Of a stretch of DNA of 64,000 bases, positions 24,627 to 34,357 are shown piece after piece. Numbering within the stretch: the first letter of the stretch is position 1; each line of letters opens with the position of its first letter. This stretch comes from Paraphysomonas bandaiensis (taxonomy: Eukaryota; Chrysophyceae). Made by a program: the position numbers and the translations under genes. The stretch covers positions 236,181-300,180 of the forward strand of contig CBFFRP010000338.1 in the NCBI GenBank assembly GCA_965644295.1, in the 5' to 3' direction. The notes under the pieces are model-generated. The model saw only the letters and a list, made by a program, of their open reading frames with translations. It had not been told where the DNA came from and did no database searches.

Positions 24627-24772
24627 GTCAGTCAGCATCTTATTTTTTCGGGAATATATTGAAGAAAATATACTCTATAATACTGATATATAACTACGGC
24701 TGATATTCAGATAATTGTTGTCTCAATAATAGAGGCATCTTTACACAAAAATACACAAAGGATGCCGATACG
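24627..24772 (+). repeat. Putative 3' LTR of the broken copia element
   Basis: It begins about GTCAGTCAGCATCTTATTTT and ends GGATGCCGATACG. It directly follows the pol remnant and matches the inverted pair at 32248-32566 and the fragment at 1285-1436. The exact LTR boundaries are not certain, because the 5' LTR is missing. Confidence 0.6.
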
Positions 24773-25267
24773 ATAGACACATCACACACAGGGGTGCGAA
24801 GAGAAGTAGATAGAGGATATTCTTTTCAGTTTAGTACTTGAAGTGACTGTATAAGATATGCATAGGGCACATATAAGGTTATATGCAGTGTAAGCAAAGT
24901 TTGACTACTTTACGAAAAGGTAACGGGGGTATTCCGTCCGTTTATTGATCTGTAGCATCCGTAAAACTTCACGACCGAGTACCGTATTTTTCTTTGCGGT
25001 ATGTATGTATGTACATAAACACTGAATTCTCATTTCCCTCTCACTTCAACTCCCCCTCCTACACTCCCATACAAAAAAAAACAGAATTCGTCACCTCTAC
25101 AGCAAAGTACATATCTGGACATACACTGTATGTATGTCTGACACACGGAGTGGATATCCTCCACAGATAATCTTATTTTTCACTGGGGTGTCATATACAG
25201 AGATCAGGAGGTGGGTTGATATTACTGTACATCTCAGTTCACTCTTCATTTCTTTATCTGATCTGTT
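24773..25267. other. Intergenic, upstream of RING-ARM gene
   Basis: AT-rich sequence with short GTATGTATGTAC simple repeats. No gene is seen. It probably contains the promoter of the downstream gene. Confidence 0.4.
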
Positions 25268-27415
25268 ATGGAGTGTCCAATTTGTAGTTATGATTACACT
25301 GATGGGGGAGAGTATGATCCTCGAAGCTTACCCTGTGGACACACTCTATGCATCACATGCTTACACCAACTCAGAGCAAATAAATGTCCCATATGTTCAC
25401 AACATTTTTCACGTGATATTAATAAAATTCCAAGAAATTTCACAGTAATTGACTTTTGTCGTCATACTTCTTTATCAACCAATCATAAACGTTCATTATC
25501 TGAAACTATAAACTTCGAACATATTCAATCAAAGATTGCTATAAATGTAAGTAAAAAGGAAGATATACTCACACGTATCAGAAAGATCAGACATAATTCA
25601 CAAGTAATCAAACAACAGATTCAAGATACACAAGAACGTTTAAATGAATTACAGTCAAATAGTTCATGTTTAGATTTGGAATATGAAAGACTTTGTAGTA
25701 AAAAGGAACAAATTCAGTCACGTATTATACAGTTACAGAATCAAATGACTGTAAACGACAGACAACAACACGCTCTTCCAGCCCCTTCATTCACTGGTGA
25801 TGGAACAAGTGCTTCTTCTGGATATAATCATGATCGATATTCAGATGAGACAACTGATACAACAACAAGAGCAGATGATGAAATTACACGATCGATAGCT
25901 TTGTTGCGTGAAGGCAGTGCAAAGGACAAGATTAAGGCAGCAGAGGTACTTTATGAGCTTGCTGCAAACGCCGATAACAGCATCAGAATTGGTCGTGAGG
26001 GCGGTATATCGGCATTGATTGCTTTGTTGCGTGAGGGCAGTACTGAGGGCAAGAGTAAAGCGGCAGCAGTACTTCGTAAACTTGCTGCGAAAGCCAATAA
26101 CAGTATCAGCATAGCTCGTGAGGACGGTATATCTGCTTTGATTGCTTTGTTGCGTGAGGGCAGTGCAGCGGGCAAGGTTTTGGCGGCGGAGGTACTTTAT
26201 GACTTTGCTCGATATACCGATAACAAAATTAGCATTGCTCGTAAGGGCGGTATATCGGCATTAATTGCTTTATTGCGTAAAGGCAGTGCTGCGGGCAAGA
26301 TTAAAGCGGCAGAGGTACTTGGTAAACTTGCTGCTGACGCCGATAACAGCATCAGAATTGGTCGTGAGGGCGGTATATCTGCATTGATTGCTTTGTTGCG
26401 TGGGGGCAGTGAAGAGGGCAGGATTAAGGCGGCCGAGATACTTGGTAAATTTAATGCGAAAGCCGCTAATAGAGTTAGCATATCTCGTGAGGGCGGTATA
26501 TCTGCTTTGGTTGCTTTGTTGCGTGAAGGCAGTGCAGAGGGCAAGATTAAGGCGGCCACAGTACTTTATGACTTTGCTCGAAATAACGACAACAAAATAT
26601 GTATTGCACGTGAGGGCGGTATGTCTGCATTGATTGCTTTGTTGCGTGAGGGTCATGAAGAGGGAAAGATTAAGGCGGCAGTGGCACTTGGTAGACTGGC
26701 TACTATCGCCGATAACAGACTTAGCATAGCTCGTGAGGGTGGTATGTCTGCATTGATTGCTTTGCTGCGTGAGGGCAGTGAAGAGGGCAAGATTAAGGCG
26801 GCAGAGTTACTTTATGAGTTTGCTTTACACGCCAATATCAGACTGAGCATATCTCGTGGGGGTGGTATATCTGCATTGATTGCTGTGTTGCGTGAGGGCA
26901 GTTCATATGCCCAGTTTAGGGCGGTACTGGTACTTGATCAACTTGCTGAAAATACCGATAACAGTATCAGCATTGGTCGTGAGGGTGGTATATCTGCATT
27001 GATTGCTTTGTTGCGTAAGAGCAGTACATATGACCATTCTAGGTCGGTACAGGTACTTGATAAACTTGCTGCAAACGCCGATAACAGTATCAGAATTGGT
27101 CGTGAGGGCGGTATATCTGCTTTGATTGCTTTGTTGCGTGAGGGCAGGGAAGAGGGCAAGATTGAGGTGGCAGCAGTACTTGATAAACTTGCTGCAAACG
27201 CCGATAACAGTATCAGCATAGCTCGTGAGGGCGGTATATCTGCTTTGGTTGCTTTGTTGCGTGAGGGCAGTGCAGCGGGCAAGATTTTGGCCGCACAGAT
27301 ACTTGATAAACTTGCTGCAAACGCCGATAACAGTATCAGCATTGGTCGTGGGGGCAATATATCTGCATTGATTGCTTCGTTGCGTGAGGGCAGTGCAGAG
27401 GGCATGGGTACTTGA
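25268..27415 (+). CDS. RING-finger plus armadillo-repeat protein, probable E3 ubiquitin ligase
   Basis: An intronless frame of 715 residues. Residues 3-43 form a C3HC4 RING finger (CPICSYDY, then PCGHTLCITCLHQLRANKCP, then ICSQHF). Residues 90-160 are a coiled coil. From about 203 to the end are thirteen tandem 41-residue armadillo-like repeats with the consensus ISALIALLREGSxEGKIKAA followed by VLxKLAANADNSISIxREGG. RING domains recruit E2 enzymes and armadillo repeats bind substrates; PUB-ARM ligases have a related layout, but with a U-box. The repeats are very alike even at DNA level (123-base unit), which points to recent expansion or gene conversion. The last repeat is cut short: a small deletion at about 27394-27404 shifts the frame, and the remainder of the repeat (27405-27509) survives in another frame. 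The original protein was likely about 30 residues longer. Confidence 0.85.
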   Translation: MECPICSYDYTDGGEYDPRSLPCGHTLCITCLHQLRANKCPICSQHFSRDINKIPRNFTVIDFCRHTSLSTNHKRSLSETINFEHIQSKIAINVSKKEDILTRIRKIRHNSQVIKQQIQDTQERLNELQSNSSCLDLEYERLCSKKEQIQSRIIQLQNQMTVNDRQQHALPAPSFTGDGTSASSGYNHDRYSDETTDTTTRADDEITRSIALLREGSAKDKIKAAEVLYELAANADNSIRIGREGGISALIALLREGSTEGKSKAAAVLRKLAAKANNSISIAREDGISALIALLREGSAAGKVLAAEVLYDFARYTDNKISIARKGGISALIALLRKGSAAGKIKAAEVLGKLAADADNSIRIGREGGISALIALLRGGSEEGRIKAAEILGKFNAKAANRVSISREGGISALVALLREGSAEGKIKAATVLYDFARNNDNKICIAREGGMSALIALLREGHEEGKIKAAVALGRLATIADNRLSIAREGGMSALIALLREGSEEGKIKAAELLYEFALHANIRLSISRGGGISALIAVLREGSSYAQFRAVLVLDQLAENTDNSISIGREGGISALIALLRKSSTYDHSRSVQVLDKLAANADNSIRIGREGGISALIALLREGREEGKIEVAAVLDKLAANADNSISIAREGGISALVALLREGSAAGKILAAQILDKLAANADNSISIGRGGNISALIASLREGSAEGMGT

Positions 27416-27509
27416 TAAACTTGCTACAAGTGGTGATAACAGTATTAGCATTGGTCGCGAGGGTGGTGTATCTGCATTGATTGCTGTGTTGCGTGATAAT
27501 ATATCTTAA
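27416..27509 (+). pseudogene. Out-of-frame remnant of the last ARM repeat
   Basis: In the +1-shifted frame the sequence reads LDKLATSGDNSISIGREGG and then a final SALIAVLRDNIS with a stop at 27507-27509. This is the natural C-terminus of the preceding repeat array, now disconnected by a frameshifting deletion. Confidence 0.7.
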
Positions 27510-27780
27510 TTAATAAAATAATATAAAGTTTGTTATTTTTACGTCTGATGTAAAATTGCTCGACTTGTTTACAGCACTATCAATGAGTTAAAATTTATTG
27601 TGAGTATTATATCTTACTATTCTCGGCAATTTGCTATGTTCATTGGATTCACTCTCACCAATCAATAATATACGATTTTAGACAGTCACGATATATATAT
27701 ATAAACTACTATATTGTCGCGATATTTCTTGATTTACTTCACAAAACTAACCCTATATATTAAATGTCTTTTTATTTAGC

Positions 27781-27939
27781 AATAGGCGTTAAAAACTCGT
27801 TCCGATATAGTGGCTAGTTGAATGCTAGATCTACTAGTTAGACCTCTACCCATAACTAATCAGCACAAATTCTGTTATCCTACTATTTAACGCTACAGAA
27901 GCTGCTTGTGCGTCGCCGCAAGCACCAAGGTGCAACCAC
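27781..27939 (+). repeat. Dispersed 160-base repeat, copy A
   Basis: It starts AATAGGCGTTAAAAACTCG and ends with the GC-rich motif GCTGCTTGTGCGTCGCCGCA followed by AGCACCAAGGTGCAACC. Copy B (29234-29389) is closely similar. Shorter copies lie at 35475-35511 (first part only) and 54853-54935 (last part only). The GC-rich end can fold into a small hairpin (GCTTG..CG / CGCAAGC). Copies A and B flank a GC-rich cassette as direct repeats. Confidence 0.75.
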
Positions 27940-27945
27940 TTCCGT

Positions 27946-29166
27946 TCTTGATGTTGTGTGTGAGTTCGCCCTGCTCGTGTGTCTGAGGACTCACTGGCGC
28001 GTGTTGTCCGGGGGTCTCCCCTTGGGATAAGGTTCCGCCTGGCTCTGAGGTACCGGGTTCTGTATTAAGGTCCTGAGTGTACCGAGCACTAGAGGTGTGT
28101 ATTGAAAGGTTGATGGTGTGGTGGAGTGTAGCGGTGTCACCATGCACCGTCTGGGCGTTGGGCATAGGAGGAGTTGCCGGAGACGTCGTCGCCGTTGTCT
28201 AGGGCCTGTTGGTTTCATACGGTCCTGTGCTATGGTCCTTTGTGTATGGTTGGGAGGGTTCATAGGTGCGGTGGGTGGTGTTCCAGTCTTGGTTCGTCTG
28301 TGGATTCCTAGTAGTCTTAGCACCCTTGGGCGTTTCCGTTTCTGTCTTTGTTGTGGACTCGGCCGCTGTCGTAGCCTTGGAGGACCTTTCCGTAGGGTCA
28401 GGTATCTTCTACTGCGATCTTGGATCATGAGCTTTGCTGCAGCGTAAAGCGGTAGAAGTAATTTGATGATCGCTGATTCGATGCTGCGCAGTCCTTGGGA
28501 TGTCAGTGACTCATGGATGTGATCTCCAAAAACCATTTCAAGCTGTGTAGTTGTGATGGTACCCGTCCAGAATCTCTCCACCTGTGGCACGGAAGGGTTC
28601 TAGGCCCTGCTGGAGAGTCGCTGCAGTACAGTGGTGGTCCATTGGGGTAGTTTCGGATTTCTCATTTCTTCTAGGAGCGCGTTTTTGTGGCTGTGAAATG
28701 CAGACTCCCTTATCTGCGTTATGGTGGCGTTTGTACAGTCTAAACACATATGCTTGAGTGAGTCTAGTCTAAATCCGTAGTCAGTGCATACAGCTTTAGC
28801 CATGTCGAGTCCGTGTTTGGTTTTCGCCCGGTTTCTTCCTATGCTGCAGGATTTGTCCCATGTCAGTGCTGCATTGAGTACTCGTTGGCGTAGGTGGGAG
28901 CTCACTTTGTCCTTTGACGGGCCACCATCTGCTTGCGCCAATTTGCGCGGAAGTAGTGCTCCGCTGTCTTTCCAGTATCCAGGAGCCCGGTCAGGATTGT
29001 GACCGTAGCGTTGGTCTCGGAGAGCTGTGTAGGCCTCCAGCGCCCGTTGATTACGGAGGGATTGGAAATCCGTGAGCAGGGGGCTTGTTCGATACGGCCG
29101 TCGTTCCCCAGTTAGACGCCAGTGCCATAAACCCTCGGTAAGTATTCTCTCGATGGCTTGGTCCAC
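27946..29166 (-). mobile_element. GC-rich retroelement-like cassette with two minus-strand frames
   Basis: A segment much richer in G+C than its flanks. The minus strand carries a 188-residue frame (28600-29166) and, after a frame break, a 199-residue frame (27991-28590). The first ends in a possible degenerate zinc-binding stretch, CTDYGFRLDSLKHMCLDC, resembling the C-terminal zinc motif after non-LTR reverse transcriptases (C-x2-C...H...C) but with one Cys changed to Tyr. The second continues helical for about 70 residues and becomes low-complexity Arg/Pro-rich. No reverse transcriptase or endonuclease domain is present. I infer a 5'-truncated, frameshifted retroelement tail, but the family is not proven. 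It is bounded by direct copies of a 160-base repeat. Confidence 0.5.
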
Positions 29167-29233
29167 TTCTATGTTACAGACCGTGTAATTTTGTCGTCCG
29201 AGTAGTCTCTTATAAAATACTGTGTTTAAGTAT

Positions 29234-29389
29234 AATAGGCTTTACGAGCCTGCACCAATGTAGTAGCTAGATGAATGCTAGTCAACCTCTACCTATAACT
29301 ATTCAGTTCAAAATTCAAACACTGCTATCCTACTATTTGACGCTACAGAAGCTGCTTGTGCGTCGCCGCAAGCACAAAGGTGCAACCAG
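29234..29389 (+). repeat. Dispersed 160-base repeat, copy B
   Basis: A direct repeat of 27781-27939, beginning AATAGGCTTTACGAGCC and ending AGCACAAAGGTGCAACC. It runs straight into the Polinton-like remnant: a plus-strand frame starting at 29271 reads through the repeat into the following sequence. The repeat may therefore be part of that element. Confidence 0.75.
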
Positions 29390-30292
29390 TGTCAGCGACG
29401 TACTCATCCGCGAAGGGGTCGATAAAAGTTTGGGAATGTTTGTTCCTGAAAGTGTATTACATCGAGCTTCCGATATATTGATTGACGCGCGAAGGACAGA
29501 CATGGTGGTAAGATCAATTTGGGGAAAGCAATCAAAAAAGGAAAAGAAGCAGCGGCACTTGCCAACAAAGCATCAAAAGCGGTGGTGGGCGAGTCACTCA
29601 CGGATATGGCGGTCAATCGTCTCGAGGAAGAGGCAGTCAATCGCGGTGTGAATGCAAAGATAGCCAAGCGCGTCAGCAAAGTTGGTAAAAAAGCGGCCTC
29701 AAATTATGTCGGTGGTTCGCTCACAGGCGACGCGTACGTGTACTCATATCAAGGGATAATGGGACCATCACACCCCGCAATCCGCAATGGACCCGTACAA
29801 CAGAGGTAGTCGAAAAGGAAAACGTGGTGGTTCGTTTTTACTATCCTTATACATATAAACGAATGGAACTAGGAATTTCAACATCGATGACGGCTCCAAA
29901 GATACATATTGGGTCGCCATATTTTCACAGGGGGTAAACGCTATTTATATTTCGACTCATTTTCCCTCGCGCCACCAACAAATATAGCGGCATATATTAA
30001 ACGTGTGAATGGAAACAAAAAAATACCCTACAACTATTCCAAACTGCAGGATCCTCGTGCAGAATCGTGCGGTTATTGGTGCATGCTCTGGTTGGACTAT
30101 ATGAGAAAGCGATCCATTCTGACAAAATGGTCACTCACTTCACTATTCAATAATGCGGAACAAAATGAAATCATATTGCACGAACTATACCTATTAGTCG
30201 CTTTCGCATGTATATTACTCTACTTACACGAAAGGTTGGGTGTGAGCCCGAAGAGTATGCTAGTATTAATACAATTAATTGTACCAGAGTAG
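29271..30292 (+). mobile_element. Polinton/Maverick-like remnant
   Basis: Three decayed plus-strand pieces. 29271-29516 encodes a basic peptide that I do not recognise (YYLTLQKLLVRRRKHKGA, then DVLIREGVDKSLGMFVPESV). 29519-29809, in a shifted frame, encodes a basic, glycine-ending peptide (AIKKGKEAAALANKASKAVV, ending NGPVQQR) that could be a small virion-type protein. 29874-30292 is an adenovirus-type cysteine protease relic, described separately. This protease type is diagnostic of Polintons and related virus-like elements. DNA polymerase B, integrase, packaging ATPase and capsid genes are all absent from the window, so this is a fragment. Confidence 0.65.
29874..30292 (+). pseudogene. Polinton-type cysteine protease, broken
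   Basis: The sequence follows the adenain-like protease order. FNIDDGSKDTYWVAIF corresponds to the block carrying the catalytic His (normally T-H-W). After a frame shift near 29930 comes YLYFDSFSLAPPTNI, then NYSKLQDPRAESCGYWCM, which carries the catalytic Gln and Cys region. In Polintons the enzyme processes virion proteins. Here the His position is Tyr and the frame is broken, so it cannot be active. The tail after about residue 70 of the second frame is hydrophobic and does not look conserved. Confidence 0.7.
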
Positions 30293-30521
30293 AACTATAC
30301 ATACTCGATAAATCGAATATGTGTTTACATACTGCTACGGTAGACAGCAGCAAAATATATAAATGATCAGGGATGCAACGAGCAGTTCCGTTATTTCATG
30401 ATTTGAAAAACGCATTGTTTCAGGGGTTGTGATGAGTAATGAGCATAGCTCGCATGTTTGTCGCATAGGAATCTTACGTATCCGTTCGAGCCATGCCATT
30501 GATAAGTGGAAAACAACGATC

Positions 30522-31958
30522 CTATGATGGTATGGACAACTCATTTTTCGCCATTTTATAAAGGGTATCAAAAACTCTACAAGGATCATCCCGCACACCA
30601 CTATGTTGAAACTCGTTGGTGACCCACATACGACACAAGTCACTTCCTCCAAGTAGATCTGCAGTTGCCTCACTAAATTCTCTTTCCACAAACACGTCAT
30701 CATACGATACCAACGCAGCACATGAAACATCACGAGCAACATTTATCAGCGAGGACAAGTCATACAGAGGTCGTTCCCATCGCTCATTGGCAAGTATATT
30801 GGCCACATCTTTCAACGGTGCAAGTCTTGCGTAGTCTTCCGACATCCACGAGAACACCATCTCGCCAGTGAAGTTTATAGGTTGGTCATCATTTTGCAAA
30901 GCTTTGACTGCATCAAAAGCATCTGCAAATTCTGCTTCCTTGATCACAGTTTCCGCTGTCCACTCTGAAGCTGTTCCTGCACCATTCATGTATATACTCT
31001 CATGCATGAGCCAGTATATGGGTGAAGATTCGAACCCAGACTGATGCTGCATCACTGAAGCCAAGAATGACTCACTCAGCTCTTCAAGACCGCTCGTCCC
31101 TGGTGCACTGTGAAAAGGGTCTTCCATTAGCCAGTGCATGGCCTCCATTCCTGCCCCAGAACCCAGCAACAGTCCAAGCTGTTGAAATCTACGCACCGTC
31201 AGGCGTCCACCATCTAGCAGAACCACAGGGTCGCCTGCTTGCTCTCGGGAATATAAATGAGCAACAACCGCTCGTATACGCGATATGTCTTCAGGATATC
31301 GGGCATAGAATCGACGACTACGAACAAGCATACGCCTGTAAGTAGCAATATAGACTTCCCGAATGCTTTTCGTTACCGGCGCGAGCCCGCAGGTAAAAAG
31401 ACAAGTCTCTGCCCCGAACGGATACTGTGATAAATAAGAAAGCATACAAAATCCACCAAATGACTGCCCCAGCAAGGAGATCTTGTTCATAGGACCACAT
31501 AATTCTTTTCGAATGGCTTCTATATCATGTGCTATAGCATCTGAACGCATATGTCGAAGATAATGTGCTTGTTTCTCTACACCTCCTTCATCAGCTAATT
31601 GTTTTAATCTTTGTATTGTCATTGCTGTACTACGACCTGTACCACGTTGATCAAGTAGTAATAAACGATATCCTTTATTCAGAGCTGACTTCATCCATCC
31701 AGATGGAGGGGCTGTAGGACGAGGACTAGGGAACCCAGGTCCCCCTTGAAGATACATGAGTGCTTTTGATTGAGTTGTATTAGTATTTAATTGTAATTCT
31801 CTTATGAATATATGTATATATGCATCCGTATAGTGTGTGGGGTCATGTATGTATGTATACCAGTCAAGTGGGACATGAAATGTATGATCTAACATGAGAT
31901 ATCCACCATGCCATATGGTAGATGTTGTATGATGAAGGAATGATGAGGTTGAAGACAT
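30522..31958 (-). CDS. Proline iminopeptidase (alpha/beta hydrolase, family S33)
   Basis: A single-exon 478-residue enzyme that removes N-terminal proline from peptides. It has the oxyanion motif QGGPG at 71-75, LLLLDQRGTGRS at 99-110 and the nucleophile elbow GQSFGG at 164-169 (Ser166). The C-terminal block is FQHSGVRDD, where family members have the catalytic His in an EHSGLR context. The preceding SYDDVFVE fits the catalytic Asp loop. The length is that of the larger eukaryotic/actinobacterial proline iminopeptidases. Its 5' portion is duplicated at 36392-36795, and the gene marks the left limit of a tandem segmental duplication. Two in-frame Mets occur early (1 and 22). The first is used because the duplicate preserves much of the upstream region, although there the N-terminus differs. 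Confidence 0.9.
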   Translation of the reverse strand: MSSTSSFLHHTTSTIWHGGYLMLDHTFHVPLDWYTYIHDPTHYTDAYIHIFIRELQLNTNTTQSKALMYLQGGPGFPSPRPTAPPSGWMKSALNKGYRLLLLDQRGTGRSTAMTIQRLKQLADEGGVEKQAHYLRHMRSDAIAHDIEAIRKELCGPMNKISLLGQSFGGFCMLSYLSQYPFGAETCLFTCGLAPVTKSIREVYIATYRRMLVRSRRFYARYPEDISRIRAVVAHLYSREQAGDPVVLLDGGRLTVRRFQQLGLLLGSGAGMEAMHWLMEDPFHSAPGTSGLEELSESFLASVMQHQSGFESSPIYWLMHESIYMNGAGTASEWTAETVIKEAEFADAFDAVKALQNDDQPINFTGEMVFSWMSEDYARLAPLKDVANILANERWERPLYDLSSLINVARDVSCAALVSYDDVFVEREFSEATADLLGGSDLCRMWVTNEFQHSGVRDDPCRVFDTLYKMAKNELSIPS

Positions 31959-32065
31959 GATTGTATGAGATAATGAAGCAGAGTATTGTGATATGATGGT
32001 ATATATATCTATCTGTTTGCTACTGTGTGCTAAGTAGTAGAGGCATACTGTACTACTGCCTCTAT
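31959..32065. promoter_or_regulatory. Upstream region of proline iminopeptidase
   Basis: A short AT-rich upstream segment. The first 50 bases or so are conserved in the duplicate (to about 36826), after which the copies differ completely. Confidence 0.35.
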
Positions 32066-32192
32066 CAGTGGGTGGAAAAAAGTCGATCAGGCAAAAAATC
32101 CCAGGATTTTATCTGCATATTGTATTGTTTTTTCATGATCTGCAGATACAAATAACGAGCGATTTTTTGCCTGATCGACTTTTTCCCTCTAC
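32066..32192. mobile_element. MITE with about 25-bp terminal inverted repeats, copy 1
   Basis: The left end, GGAAAAAAGTCGATCAGGCA, and the right end, TGCCTGATCGACTTTTTCC, are inverted copies extending to about 25 bases. The element is about 127 bases and non-coding. The start CAGTGGGTGGAAAAAAGT is reminiscent of Tc1/mariner-type ends, but I cannot define a clean TA duplication. A related element with a different interior lies at 37844-37998, at the equivalent place in the duplicated segment. Confidence 0.7.
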
Positions 32193-32244
32193 AATAGTAT
32201 GTAGTGAGGATATCTAGATATCCAAAGCGAATACTGAAAAAAAA

Positions 32245-32580
32245 TAGCGTATCGGCATCCTTTGTGTATTTTTGTTCCAAGATGCCTCTAATATTGAGAC
32301 AACAATTATATGTATTCTATCCGTACTTGTACTTCAGTAATATAGAAGTTTTCGGCTTCAATAATTTTCCGAACAATAACATGCTGACTGCCGATACGAG
32401 CTATATAGCAGCAGCGTATTGGCAGTCAGCATCTCATTTTTCGGAAATTAAATGGAAGCGAATATACTCTATATTACTGCGATACAACTACAGCTGAATA
32501 ACACATAATTGTTGTCTCAATATTAGAGGCATATTTGAACAAAAATATACAAAGGATGCCGATACGAGGATACGACCATA
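32245..32580. repeat. Head-to-head pair of LTR-like arms (palindrome)
   Basis: Arm A (32248-32398, minus orientation) and arm B (32415-32566, plus orientation) are inverted copies of the same LTR-like sequence seen at 24627-24772, separated by 16 bases. Both outer ends carry the CGTATCGGCATCC tag. The duplicated segment at 38100-38120 lacks the whole block, going directly from GAATACTGAAAAAAAA to the sequence GAAACTCACG, so an empty-site-like comparison is available. Confidence 0.8.
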
Positions 32581-32724
32581 GAAACTCACGTTAAAATATA
32601 CGTACCTATTCCGGTATATGGTACACTTCACGCCTTACAATAAAGTGGTGAGATATAGTGACCATTACTACGATTGTATCTAACGTATCAATTCATACAT
32701 AATCAATCATTCACATTCTATTAT

Positions 32725-33438
32725 ATGACTATAGAAGTATTACCAACAGTTAAGAAGAAATCTAAAACTCGTCGAGGACAAGCTTCCTTGAAAAGACGTC
32801 AAGACAAGAGGCAGGATGTCTTCCTTGAGGAAGCGGCTAAGCGACGTGCAAGGAACTTTGCATTACGTTGCCCTCAAGGTGGCTTAGGGGTACATGATGA
32901 GCTATTTAAAGTAGCACCCTACTTGTATAGTATCACATCCGATGATACCCCTGAGGTATGTGCCGCAGCTCTAGACTTTTACGCTAGTTGTGGTGAAGAT
33001 AATCCCTATGTCGAAGTCAGAAAGGGTGTCAATGTTGCCAATCCTGATGGCTTGAGTCCAGAGAAGAAAGGACTCTTTGCTCGCGTAGACTTGGACTCAG
33101 GGATTCATGTCTGCCTCTATAGCGGGAAAGTCTTGGATAGGTGCCCTAATTGGGGTGCCTATATTGTTCACGTGCAGGATAGTGTCTACATTGATGCCGA
33201 GCGTGAGTTGTATGACTTGGGCTACCTCTGGGCCATTCCTATCGACGAGAGAAAACTTCTTAAGACGCCTTACAATCATGGTAGGTTTGTGAACACCCTG
33301 TCCGATGACAACCTCGCTGCAGGTCTGGAGTACAACTGTGAGTTTTGTATAGATGAAAGTGGCTTGGAAGTCGTCTGGGTGAGGACCCTAAGGCCGATAT
33401 CTGCAGGTGAGGAGCTGCTGGCTGACTATGGAAAGTAG
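32725..33438 (+). CDS. SET-domain protein, copy 1
   Basis: A single-exon 237-residue protein starting MTIEVLPTVKKKSK. I chose this start because the same Met and context occur in the duplicate and the upstream extension is not conserved in length. Residues 10-60 are strongly basic (nuclear-type signal, coiled). Residues 110-237 form a SET domain: KKGLFARVDLDSG (cofactor side), VYIDAERE, GRFVNTLSDDN in the place of the canonical R-F-x-N-H, and the terminal GEELLADYGK. SET proteins methylate lysines in histones or other proteins using S-adenosylmethionine. The usual His after Asn is Thr in both copies, so activity is uncertain. There is no pre- or post-SET zinc cluster. It lies in the tandem duplication with copy 2 at 38262-38975. 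Confidence 0.85.
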   Translation: MTIEVLPTVKKKSKTRRGQASLKRRQDKRQDVFLEEAAKRRARNFALRCPQGGLGVHDELFKVAPYLYSITSDDTPEVCAAALDFYASCGEDNPYVEVRKGVNVANPDGLSPEKKGLFARVDLDSGIHVCLYSGKVLDRCPNWGAYIVHVQDSVYIDAERELYDLGYLWAIPIDERKLLKTPYNHGRFVNTLSDDNLAAGLEYNCEFCIDESGLEVVWVRTLRPISAGEELLADYGK

Positions 33439-34357
33439 TACAACTGGAAGAGTAAACTTCGTCGACGTGAGTAGTGAGTAGTGCTTTCTTTATTGTCGTT
33501 CATAAATAATAATGATTCTTTGTCGGCTGTTTATGCTTGAGCTATATACACTATAGTATTGTATTGATTATAGCCACATAAGTAAGGCACTAAAGGTTCC
33601 AAGTGGTCACAACGTCACAATATTACTCCTTAGCCCTACGTCAAATTGTAGCTTATAGCTTATCCTCATGATGTTAAAAAGCTAATATCTATATTGTATA
33701 GGGAATATGTATTATATTGAGGAGTAGGTGTTCCTGTTCCACTGTAAGAAAACAAGTAAAAAAAAGAAGTATTAATTCAAAAAAATCGTATCAACATAAG
33801 GGACTGGCAAAAAGCAATAAAGCCTCAAATTTCAATCTTATCGAATAGTTTGGTGATCTATACTTAAAAGTGCCCATCATTGTGGATTCCTTTTAAATGT
33901 GTAATACAATGAAGTCTGACTGTATCATTATTCTGTTTGAACCGAATGTCCATTTTTGCCTGGGCTAGTATGAGCGTTCTGTTTAACCCAATTCAGGTCA
34001 AACTTTTAGATATTCTATTTGGTTATTCAGCATGTATATATTGCGAATACCACATATGATGTAAGCAGCGGAAATAGTGAGCTTTCGATTACTGACATTG
34101 CAATACTCCCATTGCAATAGTTGTATTCATTAACAATTATGCCAAAACAAAATACTTTGTCATTGATTTAGATATTATAATCAGTGACAATATTTTGGCT
34201 TTGCGTATATCACCTATATATATACTATACATAACTTAATATTACTCACTTGCCACACAAGATTACGATAATTATTGCCACTGCAGCTACAAAAGTGCGT
34301 GATGCTTTCCAATATATGATGGACTATCTTCACTGGATAAAGCATTCCTGTAAGCAT
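33439..34357. other. Non-coding part of the duplicated segment, copy 1
   Basis: 33440-33730 matches 38977-39240 and 33735-34357 matches 39940-40557, with scattered substitutions. No gene lies here. In copy 2 these two parts are separated by about 700 bases containing a hAT fragment and an ATGT array. Confidence 0.7.

Noticed and set aside
26197-27451. Several minus-strand open frames inside the RING-ARM gene
   Set aside because: They are repeat-driven antisense shadows with the same 123-base periodicity.
27901-27939. tRNA gene suspected at the GC-rich repeat end (GCTGCTTGTGCGTCGCCGCA)
   Set aside because: No acceptor stem, anticodon arm or TTC-type T-loop can be laid out around it.
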